This document shows, one piece after another, positions 32,601 through 45,740 of a stretch of DNA of 64,000 bases. Position numbers and translations under genes: made by a program. The notes beneath the pieces are model-generated. The model was not told the DNA's origin, made no database searches, and saw only the letters and a list, made by a program, of their open reading frames with translations. The stretch comes from Certhia americana (Eukaryota > Chordata > Aves > Passeriformes > Certhiidae): the NCBI GenBank assembly GCA_018697195.1, contig CM031878.1, positions 1,171,109-1,235,108 of the forward strand, read 5' to 3'. Positions within the stretch are counted from its first letter, which is position 1. Every line of letters begins with the position of its first letter.

Positions 32601-35600
32601 GTCATTTTCAGGAGACTGCAATAAATTAAATATCTTCACAACAGCTCTAGTGGAGAAGGTCCTGTAGGTTGGTATAAGGTTGTACACCTTGGGATACATC
32701 AAATTCTGGGGAAAATGGCAGAGAAGAATAAATTTATAGGCTTAGGGGTCGGATCTGTGAACAGTTCTGCAGTTGTGGGGGCATCCAGCAGTGGGTGTTG
32801 ATTGGAGGAGTTGGGTGCAGCTCAAGAAGGAGGCGGCCCTGGAGAGACCTCACCACCTCCCAGGTCAGCATCCATCCTTGCATGCAATACCCAGGGATGT
32901 TGTACAAATCCAGGCAACAAGTGGCAGGAGGGAAATCACTCTAACTTTCCTTTTCAAGCACCCCAAATCTCCTCCTCCTCTTCCTCAGGCAAACCACCCC
33001 AGTTTTCTCAGTGAGCAGTGCGGTGGGTGCAATCAGACTTGGTGTCATCCAGGGATAGCTGGTGTCCTGCAGGACCAGAAGAGATTTGCAGTTAAATAGA
33101 ACCCTGCACGGTGAGTTATAACCACTCCTTGTGGCTGCAGGAGCACTTGTGAGACAAAAAGTCCATCTGATGAAATGCTGTGCCTGTAGTGCCACACCTT
33201 CCTTCCCAGGGCAATGCCAGCCAGGACCACGGTAGCTGTTGTGGTGATGTGCTGATGCTGTGTTCATGTGTGGGGTTACATAAATGCTCTCCTTTTCTGG
33301 ACTCAACCCACACAATCCAGGGCAGCAGAGATTTTCAGCCATTTCTCTCCTATCAAGCCCCAATATTGATTGTGTCATTCCCTCTCCTAAGCAAGGCTAG
33401 GCGTCGGTTTGGTGCCTCGAGTTGTTTCCTCCCTCTCCCAGAGATGAAAAAAAAAGCCCCTCTGGAGTACTTTAATGAAATGGTTCGTCCTTATTAAGTT
33501 GAAAATAGAAATACACCTTTCCCCCATTGGAGACGTAACCGGAATGGCACAAGGCTGTGGAGTTTTATTATCTTGGTCTCAGCTTAAAATACTAAGAGGT
33601 GCTTCTTTAAGAAAGTTTAAGAGAAGTTCTATAAACCATGTCTATATATAATCCCTTTTGTAAGCATCTAGGAAACTGCAGGACGGAAAGGTTGCCTGCC
33701 AGACCTCAGAAAGCAAATACTAATTCAGCAGTCTAGTCACTCTGTCAAACATTTAGTGTATCAGGGTTGATTGTTCCCTGGTAGGTATAGCTCTGGTATA
33801 TCCGCCAGGCCTTTTGTCATGTTAACTGCAACCGATCAATGGATTGAGGTCAGGACTTCTGATGTAGGTGCAAGCTTAGAGGGAAAAAAGTCTCAAAGAT
33901 TCATTTTTTCTCGTCTGGTAGCACTCCGGTCACTTATTTTTTCTCAGTTAGCCTCTGCTGCTCTAAAGTGGATATTGATCAGTGCTTTAATGCAAACCTG
34001 TCAAATTAATTTTGCAGAGCTGGGATATGACTGGCCTAAAATTGCTTCTGCATCTGTTCTCTGCAGCAAGCCTATGAATTTTAATCATGACCAGAATGGG
34101 CTGTTGGCTTTTTTTGTTAGAAACTTGAATAGGAAAGGTTTAAACTGTAAATGCCATGAAATGATGCTGTTTTGTTCTTTTCAGAAACTCATGTGGCTGA
34201 GGTCAAAGAAATTATTATGTCTGTGCATTCTTGTCAGATGATCGGGGAGCTGTGCAGGGTTTTCTTCTTTTGCAAAGCAAAGCAAAGGTATGTAGTGAGC
34301 TTGTTAAACATTCCCAGGCCAATGAGGGAACAGCAGGCTTCGTGTCTCCTGCAATGCCAGATACATTAGTATTAATGTACAATTTCCTCTACAGCCCCCA
34401 CTCTATGATCTGATTATTCCTGATAACTTCATCTCACAGGATGGAGAGGGAGACAAACTGGTAAAACAGCATCTATTTCTTTGGTACAAATTTTTTAAAA
34501 AATAAATAAATTCAGAGCATCCCACACGCCAGCATAAGGTGAGTGAGGCTGTCCCTGGAGTAGCAACCTTATGGACGGGGGGAAATGCAGATGGTTACAA
34601 AAGTTTTTCTTCATCGTGCAAAACAGGAGATTCTTCTTTTCTTCACCAATCAAGACAGAGTATACAGGGCTCTGCTGTGATGTCGATATCATGCAAAGTA
34701 AATAATGAATTTTAAGCTTTGCTGTGCACAGACAAGACTTGTTCATAGAAGAAAAAACCAAAAAAGACATGTCAAGTTTAATCTGCTCTGGAAAACCTGC
34801 AATCAGGCAGGACTCATCCTTCACAAACTGTGACATTGACCATAACAGTTTGATTTCGTGCTGGCTCTTTCTCCAGGTGATTTGAAAGCATTCAGAGTAT
34901 TAATTATTAAGTGATGCTTGATCCCTGAGAGGTGGTGGAGAATTTGAAACTGATTTTGGCTCTGAAAAAGCTGACACTTGAGGTGGGAGTTGGAGCAAAC
35001 CCACTTCCTGTGGTGCTGGAGCAGCCTGGGAGCGCTCCCAAGGGCAGGTCCTGGGTCTGAGCTGAAGGAATAGAATCAGCTGGCTCATGTCTGAGACCTT
35101 ACACCTCTCCAGCTATTTCAGAAGACAATTTATAACTACTGCCAGCAGTGTCAGCCAACAAAAAGATCTATGCTTTTCCCTGGTGAAATAACTGGCAAAA
35201 CCTGTATTAGCTACAGCAGTGCAGAACTAGAGTGGAAGGGCTGATCTGGGAAACTCCTGGCTTGATCCCCTGCTCCATCCAGCTGTTCTCTGGCATCCAC
35301 CAACACCTGAAACCTTGCAACTTGTAAGGGTTAGATGGTGGCCAAGTCTTCCATCGATGCAGTTCTCAGGAAGGATGGTTGTATGAAAGCTTTCAGCTGT
35401 TGGGGCCAATTCTTCTGTCATTCCTGAGCCTTTATATTTTACTTAAGGAAATCACTGTGGTTTAACTGCACCTTTGCAACACTCCAGAGCTCCAGCCAGG
35501 CCCAGGGCTCAAGGAGGGATCTCTGAAGAGCAAGGGTGATGGTGGAAAAAGGAGAAGACCTTTTGCATGTCCATCTGAAAGTATTTATGAACAGTCTGCA

Positions 35601-36119
35601 GCAATGTGTCCCTGTGTATGAGCACAGCGGGAAATCAACCAGCCCCAACAAAGGTCATTGCTGCCAAAGCCACACCATTTTTTGTGTCTAGGAGATATTT
35701 CCTCATATTGGCTGGCATGTATCTACAATTCTTTGAAGGTAGCCTTGGGGTCCACAGGTGGAGGTTGTGACTGAGTCACAACCAAGTTTTACCTCTTTTA
35801 CCTTTGTCCTCTCCTACCTCCATGGTACAGACAGGAAACCAAGACCTTTGATGCTCCACAGTGTGCTTGGAACCAAAACACTGGGTGAGTTGGGTGGGCA
35901 GGCTGTACCCCATGAGGTTTTCAGGGAGGACAAGCAGAATGGACCCCCTTGGTGTTAATAAGGGAATTAATAGCACCACTAATTCTGCTGAAGGGGATAT
36001 TCCATTTCTGACCAAATGCAATTAAGTTTAAATTGTACCTATCAACTCCACATGAACAAACCAACGAGTTCACATGCACTGATTTATAAAACAATCTTTT
36101 TTATTGCTATTTTTCACTG
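32601..36119. other. Noncoding, long stretch without recognised repeats
   Basis: About 3.5 kb with no CR1 or LTR signature. The part at 33.5-34.2 kb is repeat-free with an enhancer-like texture. A 156-codon forward frame (33771-34241) and a 145-codon reverse frame (32941-33378) have no recognisable domain or splice context. TC-rich words occur near 32.97 kb. Confidence 0.4.
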
Positions 36120-36319
36120 TGAGGGTGGGCAGACCCTGGCACAGGGTGCCCAGAGAAGCTGTGGTTGCCCCTGAATCTCTGGCAGTGTCCAAGGCCAGGC
36201 TGGATGGAGCTTAGAGCACCCAGGGATGGTGGAAGGTGTCCCTTCACATGTCAGGGGGAGAAATGAGATGGGCTTTAAGGTCCTTTCCAGGGCAAACCAT
36301 TCTGTGGTTCTATTATTCT
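36120..36319 (+). mobile_element. CR1 LINE 3' end
   Basis: The forward copy begins at 'GAGGGTGGGCAGACCCTGG' and runs through 'CACAGGGTGCCCAGAGAAGC', 'GGCCAGGCTGGATGGAGC' and 'AACCATTCTGTGGTTCTATT'. It starts at nearly the same consensus point as many truncated copies and has a preserved tail. Confidence 0.93.
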
Positions 36320-38039
36320 CTGCTGGAACTTCAGCTGTGACAATACCAGTGCTGCTTCTGAAATACTTGACTCATATGAAGCACTTAAATGTTGCAGTAG
36401 TCTTGACTTAAAACCTAGTTTGGAGGTCTCCAGAGGTGAGCCCTCACTAAGCCACAGAGATGAAAAGGTGGATGGGAGATGATGAGAGTCTCCTGCAACT
36501 CAATGGAGGATCCATCTCACTGGGTAGTCTGTAGGGACAACCAACTGCTTTGAAAGGTGCAAACAGCTTTTTGTACATCAAAGGGAAAGATTAAAGGTTG
36601 TGATGATGTTCTGGCTCCTGCAGTGTGGGTGGTAAATTTCCTGAGAGCTTCCCAGGTGGCAAGGTTTGAACCCCAGCCTGCAACTTGTTAAAAGTAGAGA
36701 CTGTGACTCACTGTCCATCTCCCCTGTCTGCTTCACAAAATTTGAACAAATAATGGGCTTGGGGTTGTTGGCTGGTACAATATCAGAGGAATTTCTGTTC
36801 AGGTCAAACACAAGGAAATTTTTTCCTAATTGTTTTGATTAAATGTAAGACAATAAATGTTTTAGGTCAAGTCAAGATAGAATATTTGAGTCAACCCAAA
36901 ATGAGTTGTTTATTTCAAAAGATATTTAATGTCTATGAAACCGTCAGGGTTTTCTTAAGAGACTAAAAATGTGTTTTTAAAATGAAAAATGAAATAGCTT
37001 TTCCAAATAGATTGTTTGGGCTATTTTTTATTTTGTCTGTATGTGTGGTGCAGTTTTTTCCTGACATCATGAATAATTTTGGACCTTTCAGTAAAATTAT
37101 TTTGTGTCAACTATGTCTACACCAGCTATAGAGTTGACTTATTTCCAAGAAACAAAGGTTCATTTTTTCAGTCGGGGAAGATGAAACTTCATTCTTCTGG
37201 CAGCTTCAGCAAGAGAAGACTTTTAAAAGGCAGTTGGTGGGAATTGTTTAACTTCTTTTGTTTGTTTGTTTGATCTCAGGGAAGTCTGTTGGGATTTCCT
37301 CTAACAAAGGGTTTGATAGTCTACATTTCTTTTGGGAAATGAATTTGCAATTCTATCATGATACACATTTTTTTAAGTCCTCTGGCCTTAGCTTGTATAT
37401 TCAGCTTCCACGTTTACAGACCTCTGTGGGTTTCTACTGCTTGTGGGTTACACATTGACCCTTGGAAATTCCCTGTTTCTTGAGTCAAACACCACACATG
37501 CAGAGCCTGAGCACTTTGATGTTATCAGTGCTGTCATCTGAAGTCACAGAAGCAAAGAGCCTTTCCCCAAACTGACAGATGCCAGAAGTGATTTGACTAC
37601 CCACAGGTGCCAGGCTACTCCAGAGGAGAGAAGGGTTGTGTTGGAGAAAGAAATGGAGTTGATATCACTGTGAGCCTTCAAAACTGATCTTAAACCACCA
37701 GAGTTGAGGCAATCACCAAAGACAACCTTATTTTTCTGCTTAGAAGTCATTGCCTTTTGCTGTAGGATAGGAAAGATGTTTGAGAAGCAGATGCTGCTTC
37801 CCAGTCAGAAGTGACTTTCCTGTAGCTGGAGGAGATTTTAAGAGAAACTGCAAATTATTTCTTCAGTAAGAGCCCTGTTCTGTTCTGTAGGAGAAAAGAA
37901 AAATGTGTGAAGCTGTCTGCAAGCAAGCACAAAGTTAGCCATTGCCCTTCAAACCCCAGTGATTCCACTGAGTCACAGCACTCCAAAATGTAGCAGAGCC
38001 GAGGCATGGCTCGCTCTGCTCCCTCAGTGGCATGCTGCA
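36320..38039. other. Noncoding, nothing recognised
   Basis: About 1.7 kb of AT-leaning DNA. A short TTTG run (about 37257-37272) is the only simple repeat noticed. Confidence 0.45.
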
Positions 38040-38480
38040 TCCACGGTGGCACTGATGGATTTGTCTTCTTAGGGGCCAGATCCAGCTATTAATTGGCATT
38101 GGGGTGGCATTTTAGGCTGTCAGCAGCCCCAGCTACCAGCTCGAAGGATATAATTGTATTGTAAACGCCATGTGTGAGGGTGATGGATACGCACGTCTCT
38201 GCAGTCTGACTGCCGGGATGTGCGGGGCAAGGCATCCTCTAATTCGCCACCAAGAGGGTCTCTTGCACTGAACAGCCTCTCTTAAATCAGAGTGTTCAAT
38301 CCTGCTGAGGGTGGGTGCAGGGAGAGCTGGAAGAAACAAAGTACGAGGATAAAAAAAAAAAAAATCAATAGAGCTTCCCTATAAAAGAGACCGAGCTTTG
38401 CAGAATTCACTTCCACTTGACACCAGATTTGCCAGTTTGGCAAATTCATTTTAAGCCAGATTGAAAATTCAGCTGATGGT
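38040..38480. promoter_or_regulatory. Candidate conserved noncoding element
   Basis: A repeat-free block with CpGs (GATACGCACGTCTCTG, TGCCGGGATGTGCGGGGC) next to AT-rich motifs (GCTATTAATTGGC, AATTGTATTGTAAACGCC). It also carries a half-site pair for NFI (TTTGGCA with TGCCAG around 38430-38440). An A run (about 38350-38363) interrupts it. Function is inferred from texture only. Confidence 0.3.
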
Positions 38481-39314
38481 CTAGGTCTGGAGACTGCAGC
38501 AGTGTCCATTTGTGGGGATTTGGTCATTATTGCATGTAGAGCACTTTGAAGCATGCATACTGTGAGTGCCACAAATGATGGCTCCAGCTCCCACCTTGTG
38601 TCACCCTCCTGTGCTTGGCACCCTCCTGTGTGTTCTCTCTCTTGCAGGGCACTGCTGGCCACACCACACACACAGCCGTGCTCCTGCTGACCTTTGATTT
38701 CTCCACACCCTAAGACCAGTGTTGGCCCACGTTCTGCAATTCATCCTTTTGGAAGGAGGTGCATGGTGACCCTGCTGGATCCCATTCCCAAGAGAAGCTC
38801 CATGGGAGCGCTCTCTCTGCTCTTGGAAGTGCCCTTAAGCCCTGCCCTGGTGGTTGTTTACCAAAGAGGGTCACAGAACTGTGGACTGGGCCATTGGGGT
38901 TTTTCAGTCATTAGCCCCCAGTGATGCCCTTGTCTGCTGGGGAAGAGACAGATGTGAGGAGTCACAGGGACCCATCAATCCTACAACACATTCAGGGTCT
39001 CTGCATTTCATGTCCTCTAAAGCCAAACTACTGAAGGTCTAAGGACAGAGGTCTTAGAGGTCAGATCTGTGGACATGAACATTGCACAGGGCAATGGGTG
39101 TGTGTAAAGTTGCCAAATCACAATGGCTCTGTTTAACCTGGGGAAATTATTTGCAATGCATAGTTTTGCTATCAACAATTTCAACCAAAACAACAACAAC
39201 AACAAAAATCAATTTATTGTGTAATTTCCACTGTGTTACTTGAGACAAAATTTTCATTCATTTTAAAGTTAGGTATTTAAAGTTAGGGCTCTAGAAATCC
39301 ACCTAAAAGAAAAT
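38481..39314. other. Noncoding, nothing recognised
   Basis: About 0.8 kb. An (AAC)n-like run lies at 39188-39204. The 38282-38671 reverse frame (129 codons) overlaps the preceding candidate element and has no domain. Confidence 0.45.
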
Positions 39315-39379
39315 GACCTCGTTAGCCCTTTTTGATCCTTGTGAGTCCCTTCTAACTCAGGATATTCTGTGATTCTAAC
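39315..39379 (+). mobile_element. CR1 LINE 3' tip, variant subfamily
   Basis: A short forward remnant: 'TTGATCCTTGTGAGTCCCTT', 'CTAACTCAGGATATTCTGTG', 'ATTCTAAC'. The words 'GATCCTTGTGAGTCCCTTC' and 'AACTCAGGATATTCTG' mark the same subfamily as the copy at 0.7 kb. Confidence 0.85.
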
Positions 39380-40221
39380 ACTTTCCTTTCAAGTGAAAAA
39401 TTCCAGTCTCCTTTGATATTCCCTCTAGTGCACAAGGTTTCTTCCATATTCAGCCATGTATGTTTTGCTCATGAATTTGTAGCTTCAGGCTTTCCCATAA
39501 GACCAGATCTTCCCCAGTGGCACATCAGAGGTGTGTGTCACCATCCCACACTGAACTATTAGTCCTTACTTCTGCTTTCACAGAATTTGTATTAGAGATT
39601 ATTCAGGGAGTTCATTAAATATTCAGAATCTTCCAATTCTTTCTCTCTCCATACATGGGAAAAGAAAAAAAGTTATTAATTACTAGGTTAAATAAGAAGA
39701 GCAAATTTCTTTGCTCCTTGAAGGTACCTGTCAGAAACTCCCAAGAAGAGGAGTTTCAGGATCGTGCTACATGCAGAGCCAGCCAGCACAAGTCAGAGTT
39801 CAAAGCTACTGGGTGGGTCCTGGTAGCAGCACGTGGTTATTGTGGTCTGGTATCAGGTGCACTCATAGTCATGGTATTAATGTAGTGCTGGTCTATGACC
39901 CATCATTATACAGCTAATGACCCTGCTGCAGGGTGGGATTTGTTCTTTGTGACCTGGGGAAAATGAAGGAAAGTAGTGAGGAATTCCTAAGTATTTTTTT
40001 CTTCTAGGAAAATGCAGCATTTTTAATAAAGCTTCTTCTTGTGGCCTGCTGTGAAGAAATTGAAGAATTTTTAGTCTCCTCCTCAGAAGAAAGAAGAATT
40101 TGCATTTTTCTCAGCTGCACTTTCCCACAGGATTATCAAATGCTGATCAAGAAACCCCAGAAACTCTGATTATTGGTGCCAAAACAAGATTCAAAAATTA
40201 AAAAAGGCAAAGATTTGGCTT
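39380..40221. other. Noncoding, nothing recognised
   Basis: Unique-looking sequence with no feature worth calling. Confidence 0.45.
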
Positions 40222-40435
40222 TCATAGAATTAGAATTTCATACAATTATTTAGGTTGGAAAAGACCTTTAAGACAGAGTCCAGCCATTCCCCCAGCACTG
40301 CCAAGGCCACCACTAGCCCACATCCCCAAGGGCCACATCCACACAGCTCTTAAACTCCTTCAGGGATGGGGACTCCAACACTCCCTGGGCAGCTGTGCCA
40401 GGATCATGTTCACATCACACAAGCACTTTTCTGTC
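40222..40435 (-). mobile_element. CR1 LINE 3' end, reverse orientation
   Basis: 'ACAATTATTTAGGTTGGAAA', 'AGACCTTTAAGACAGAGTCC', 'CCCCCAGCACTGCCAAGGCC' and 'CTCCTTCAGGGATGGGGACT' identify a reverse copy of the 'CACTGCCAAGGCCACCACT' subfamily. The left tail shows duplicated TAGAATT-type words, probably relics of the terminal octamers. Confidence 0.92.
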
Positions 40436-42454
40436 TAAGGAGATAAAGTCTTTGAGGGGTTCTACCTCTCAGGTTGCATGTATATAAAAAAAGAAACCTT
40501 TTTATAGAAAAGAAAGCTTCAAGCACAGATTGTTTATTCACACTTCTTAAATGCAGTAGAAGTCCTTCCAAGTAGGAAACCTCTCCACGAGTTGAGGACT
40601 GGCTGTCCTAACATGCACAGAGCACAGAAAAACACCAGAGGTAATTTGGAGAGGAGTCTGCAGACCCCAGCCCTCCAGCACAATATTAGAGGAAAGTTCT
40701 GTCTGGGACTTGATGGGGAGCATGTGGGGTTGGGATTTGTTAAGGTCTGGGATGTAAGATTGATGTTTGTCTTACTCAGTTTGGCATCTCCTCAAAATCC
40801 TCTTTCTTCTGCATTAGGGCTTTTAACTACAGGGATGGAAGTCTGATTAGGAAGGCAAGAGACAGCTTAAATCTGCTCTTTGAGGTCCTGAAATCACACA
40901 GAAAATCTCTTTCAGTCTTGAATACAAAGCCACCTTCCTCAGAATATTCACTGCAGAGATGTTATTTAACCAGCTGTGAGTGGACATGGCTTTGGATGTA
41001 AATATCTCTGACACTGTAAAGGAGAGGCATAGGGGTAAAGGACCACCTTAGTAACAGGTAAAATCTCTGCCAAGTCTGAAAAGAGTTCACTTTGGCTCAT
41101 GTGGCTTAGTTGTCATGATGTTGAGACTGAATCTCAATTTGACCTCCTGAAATTGAATATTCACTTTACCCTAGATTTGCAAGGCTGTTTGTTAATGTGC
41201 ACATACAGGGCTGTTTTCTCCAGGGTTTTAAAGAAAAAACTCATTTCAATGTAAAATTCACAGGATCAAATTGAAATTTATTTTGAGAAGGTTAACATTA
41301 CTGATTTTCAGGCTCAGACAATCACTTCCATGTCAGATTGTAATTACACCGTTTTGTGCATCAGCTGCATGCATGGTATGGAAAAAAAAAAGTAATATAA
41401 TGCAGTTTCTTTCAGCTACAGAAAGGACCTTTGTACTGTCCTTCCCTTGAAATCCCCCACACTGGAAGGAAAAAAGTGATTTATTTCAATCAGTTTGACA
41501 GTATGAGGTAACACATTAATTGCATAAAGACATTTCTCTTGCCCAAAGTTTTGTTTGATTTTTACTTGCAATTGTCTGCTAGGTGTCTGCATAGCATTTT
41601 CTTCTCCCTGCAGCAGTTTTCACTGCCATAAAAATCTTGCTTCTGTTAAATAGCAACATTAAAATATTGTAGTGCTGACCTTAATGGTTTACAACATTCA
41701 GCTAAGGAGCTCAAGTCTCTAAAATAAGAGTAAAGCACACAGTTAAAATTTATCTAAGGAGAATTACAGCCTGAGAAGATTGAGAACTGTGGTGCAATTT
41801 CAACCCTTTTTGGGTTCTATCATAGGTGTGTTTGGGGGTCAGAGGATTACAAGAGCCCAGCACAGTCATGTAGGACTGAGGTGGGCAGGGATTTGGGCCC
41901 AGGTATCCCATCACTATTGATGTCCCCTCACTGACAGAGGGCAGCAGGGCTGGAAGCGTGAGCTGATTTCACACTGGTGGAGCATCCCTGCCCTTGTGTG
42001 CAGAGCTGAGCTCAAAACATCCCCATTCAGAAAGGGGCAATCCTTTCTGCTTGCTTTGTCCCAGCCTACAAGGCTAAGCAAGATGAAAATGGAGAACTAA
42101 ATATCATAGCTTTAATGTTATTTAATATTTTATTAGGTTAAATGGACACACATTGTGTACTTCGTAAAATACTCAGCAGACTAGCTATTTTTGTATAGCA
42201 TTTAAAGGATAGTAGAGTGGGGCTTGTATTAAATTTTGCTGCAAGACGTTCCCAGTAATCAACAAGTTTGTTTCTTGTGGGGTTTTTTTTGGTTTTTTCC
42301 AAGGAGTACCAGATACAGTGGGAGAAAACATTGTCATTTGTCATTGAACTGTACTGTCATTTTTGTTTTAGAGACACCCAAAAAGGATGCCCACCTACCT
42401 GTTCTCCCAAAATCTGGCAGGAGACTCTGTTCAGCCACATGGAGCAACCTATGA
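40436..42454. other. Noncoding, nothing recognised
   Basis: About 2.0 kb, AT-rich at 41.2-41.8 kb and somewhat GC-richer at 41.8-42.06 kb. No repeat signature was found. Confidence 0.45.
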
Positions 42455-42597
42455 AGCCTTGGAATGATCATCTAATCCAATCCCCCTGCCATGTGCAGGG
42501 ACACCTCCCACTATCGCAAATTGCTCCAAGCCCTGTCCCACCTGGACTTGGGATCTACTGCCAGGGATCCTGGGGCAGCCACAGTTTCCAGAGTGAT
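42455..42597 (-). mobile_element. CR1 LINE fragment, reverse orientation, tail missing
   Basis: 'GGAATGATCATCTAATCCAA', 'CCCCCTGCCATGTGCAGGGA', 'TTGCTCCAAGCCCTGTCCCA' and 'GGGGCAGCCACAGTTTCCAG' are CR1 words in reverse orientation. The usual 'TAGAATCACAGAATGG' start is absent, so the 3' tip has been lost or overwritten. Confidence 0.85.
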
Positions 42598-44089
42598 TTA
42601 GGCAAATCATGATAATGTTTTCTGTAAATTGAAAAGGAGGGGATCCACAATGCTGTGGATTATCCAGTTTGTCCCAATTGTCATTGAGAATGCTTGCAGG
42701 AGCATCTCAGAAAAATAAAAGCTGCGGTGCAGAGAGTGACCCCTCTTCACAAGGCCTTATTTTAATACTAGCACAGCAGTTCCAGAAGTCAACAAGAGCT
42801 AATTCTTCCCTCCAATAAAACAACCTTAAAAGCTGCCATTTTTATCGAGTAGCAGAGAATCATCATCATCACACAGACAGATTCTGGTCCTTCAGGTTCT
42901 GCATCAACTGAGCATCAGAAAAACCCTGCTGAGCTTGATCCTTGGACAGCTCAGTGCACAGAACTCTTTCTAGAGGACCCACAGTGCTTAAGCAAGGACA
43001 TGTAGCTATAACCCCAACCCAGCTCCCACTGAACATGATGGGAAAATGTTCCAGGTGGGTTTCCTCTCTCCTCCATGAAGTGTTTCACAATATGGCAATG
43101 GTGACCAGTGCTGCTTCCCTTTGCTATAGCACCTTTAAAGAGCAGCCTGTAATTCATGATGAAAAAACAACAATCATATTGCTTCACATAGAAAGATAAA
43201 AGCCTTCCTTTGCAGCAATGAAACTCAGATGTCTTGAGCAATGTGTGTAGCTTAAGGGGTTTTTTTTGACAGTGCAATATTGTATATAATAACAATTACC
43301 AATGACCTCTATTAGGTTGTCCAGTCTCATTAAGGCCAATGCATTTGGTACCTGCCACTGCCAATTTGCCTCAACAGAGGTTTTATTCAGTGGATATGAT
43401 AGAGCTGTAAAGCAATCTTTTTTCATTTAAATAGTTTAATTGAGGAATGCTATCAGATGTTTCAAAATTTAATGCATACAACAATTTGCTTCTCCTATCT
43501 CTTTTCAGAGTTTAGTTTGGAGAAAATGACATCTGATTCTTATAGAAAGAAGGCAATTACATTTTGGAGCCTGCCTGCCCGTATTGCATATGTTTTTAAA
43601 CATAAAAAGAAATTCTTAATATGTAATTGTCAGGTAATAAAAAGGAAAATATTTTACTTTGCATTTATGAAGTAATTTTTCAAAAGCATAAGGGAATTGC
43701 ATGTTAACGTTTTTCGTTTATTACCACACTCCTAATGCTGCACTGTTTTCACAAGTTTAGATTAAAAAAAAAAGGCAGATCTGATGCCTGTGTATTAGTA
43801 TGGTAATACCCTATAAAGTAATTAGGACAGAGGAAACTACAAAGGTTTGTCGGTTCCAATAAGCCTACGTCCACTCTAGGGAATCACAGAAATCCACTGG
43901 GAGTTTCTCCACAAAATTTTATGGGCCCCAGCTCTTAACTTAATCTTCTGAGAAACTTTAGTCCTGGCTTATCCATTTTGTAAACTGTTTTCTCCATGAC
44001 TTCTCCTTCTTCACCTGGGGTACAAACCTTGAAAACCAACACAGTGCCTTGAACCTTTTTGCCTTTTGCAGGGGAATGATGGAACCGTA
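42598..44089. other. Noncoding, nothing recognised
   Basis: About 1.5 kb of AT-rich DNA. The part at 43.68-43.86 kb is repeat-free and CpG-bearing (AACGTTTTTCG, TTGTCGGTTCC) but too short to judge. Confidence 0.45.
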
Positions 44090-44460
44090 AATTCATTGAA
44101 TAGTTTGGATAGGGAAGAACCTCTTAAGGTCATTTAGTTGCAGCCCTCCTGCCATGAGCAAGGGCATCTTCAGCTCCACCACGTTTTTCAGAGCCTCATC
44201 CAGCCTGACCTTGAATTTCTCCAAGGATGGGATAGGAACCACATCTCTGGGTAACCTGTGCCATTGTTTCACCGTTATGGAATACTTCTGCCTTGTACCT
44301 TATGGAAATCAACCCTCTCTTGGTATAAAACCATCACCCCTCATCCTACCACAACAGGATGGGGCAGAGCTGAGCCACTGTCACTACATGGAGGTGAGTG
44401 ACACCCCAATAAGGTTCCCTCTCCTCTGCTGTGAACCTTTTCCACCTCTAACTTCAAACT
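44090..44460 (-). mobile_element. CR1 LINE 3' end, reverse orientation, older copy
   Basis: The decayed tail 'ATTCATTGAATAGTTTGG' leads into 'CTCCTGCCATGAGCAAGGGC', 'CAGAGCCTCATCCAGCCTGA', 'CCTTGAATTTCTCCAAGGAT' and 'CTTGGTATAAAACCATCACC'. The last words lie further 5' in the consensus, so this copy keeps about 370 bases. Confidence 0.88.
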
Positions 44461-45029
44461 GCACCACCTGATCCAACATGCCACAGCAGACAATCTAGGC
44501 GTAATTCAAGAAACTGCTCAGGGAAAAAAAAAGGTGATATTTCGTTTTGGAAATTATCCTCAAAAATCCTACACTGCAGCACCAGGAACCCTGAGCTAGA
44601 AGTAAAATGCTGCGGAGCCTTCCTCTCATAAGTTTGTTGTACTTTCATTTTATAGAGTTGACCTTGCTTCTCTTGTTCTCCACAAAGCCAGTAAATACCA
44701 CTCAGCTGTCTTAAAGAAAATCACATGTGTATGAAGGGCTGGATTGCAGTTTCATTAAATACTCACCTATATTTATATTAAGTTATTCTTGCCTCATAAA
44801 ACAAATGCTTGAAGATTATCCGTTAGTAAAGAAGGACTGAACTTCAACAGGGCATAGTAAATTCTTCTTCCTCCAGTGGCTTCTCAGTTGGAACAAATCC
44901 ACCTTTAAATCTCAGTCAAATTTGGTGCACAACTTGGCTAGAAAAATACAAACTCAAGTATTAAAAATACTGAAGGATTTAATTAATCTTTGATGTAGTT
45001 CTTTGCAATGTTTCCAATAGCAAGTGAAA

Positions 45030-45085
45030 GAATAGGAAAAGGGGAAGGGGATGAAGAAGGGGAAGGAAAAGGGGATGGAGAATGA
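45030..45085 (+). repeat. Purine-rich GGGGAA low-complexity tract
   Basis: Repeated GGAAAAGGGG, GGATGAAGAAG and GGAAGGAAAAG words make a 50-base all-purine stretch on the forward strand. Confidence 0.85.
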
Positions 45086-45559
45086 TGCTCCAAACTCTGC
45101 CTTCAGCCCATGTGGGCTCAGGGCCCCCCTGGAGTATGGGATATCTCCAACTTCTCTCAGAACTTGTCCCGTGCAAGGTTGTTTCAGCTGTGCCTGGAGC
45201 TCTCACATGCTAATCTACTCAAAGACACAACATGGGGAAACCCCAAGCCCTTTTTTTTTTAAATGCCTTTGGAAAAAAACCCCAAAAAGCTCTGTGAAAG
45301 GGAGCCTGAGCTGGCAGTGCTGAAAATGAAATAACCTGTTTTTTGTAGAGGGGGTGAATTATGGGCAGAACCTGCTAAGATAACCCACTTGCTAAGATAC
45401 CCCACCCTATCCCTGCTCTTCCTCACAGGTCAGCATTTTGCCATCAGTGGTGTCACAAGTGAAAAATCCTCCGGAAAACCCTGTAAGCCTTATTCAGACC
45501 CACACATGCAAACCTGGCTGAACTGAGTCTGGCACCCAGACCCAGAGGAATTCCGTGTC
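45086..45559. other. Noncoding, nothing recognised
   Basis: About 0.5 kb with T and A runs near 45.25-45.28 kb. No repeat family was recognised. Confidence 0.4.
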
Positions 45560-45740
45560 TCACTGAAAAGGCTGTCAAAGCCCTGGAGCAGCTTGCCTAG
45601 GGAACTAATGCACCTCCAACACTGGTAAAACACACTCACAGGCATGGCTTAGGTCTGGTTTTTCTCACCTGAGGTCAAGGTCATATACTGAATAGCTTTT
45701 TATTTGGGGGGGGTTCCTTCCAGCCTTGCTTGATGTCTTA
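45560..45740 (+). mobile_element. Possible very old CR1 fragment
   Basis: 'CTGGAGCAGCTTGCCTAGGG', 'GGCATGGCTTAGGTCTGG' and 'GGGGGTTCCTTCCAGCCTTG' follow the order of words in an old CR1 3' end (for example the final 'CCCTTCCAGCCTTG'). Divergence is high, so this is tentative. Confidence 0.4.

Noticed and set aside
33771..34241. 156-codon forward frame in repeat-free DNA
   Set aside because: No recognisable domain, signal peptide or splice context. Length is within chance for AT-leaning 64 kb on six frames.
38246..38260. CTCF-like word GCCACCAAGAGGG
   Set aside because: Spacing is off by one base from the usual CCACNAGGKGGC core and the required GC-rich end is missing.
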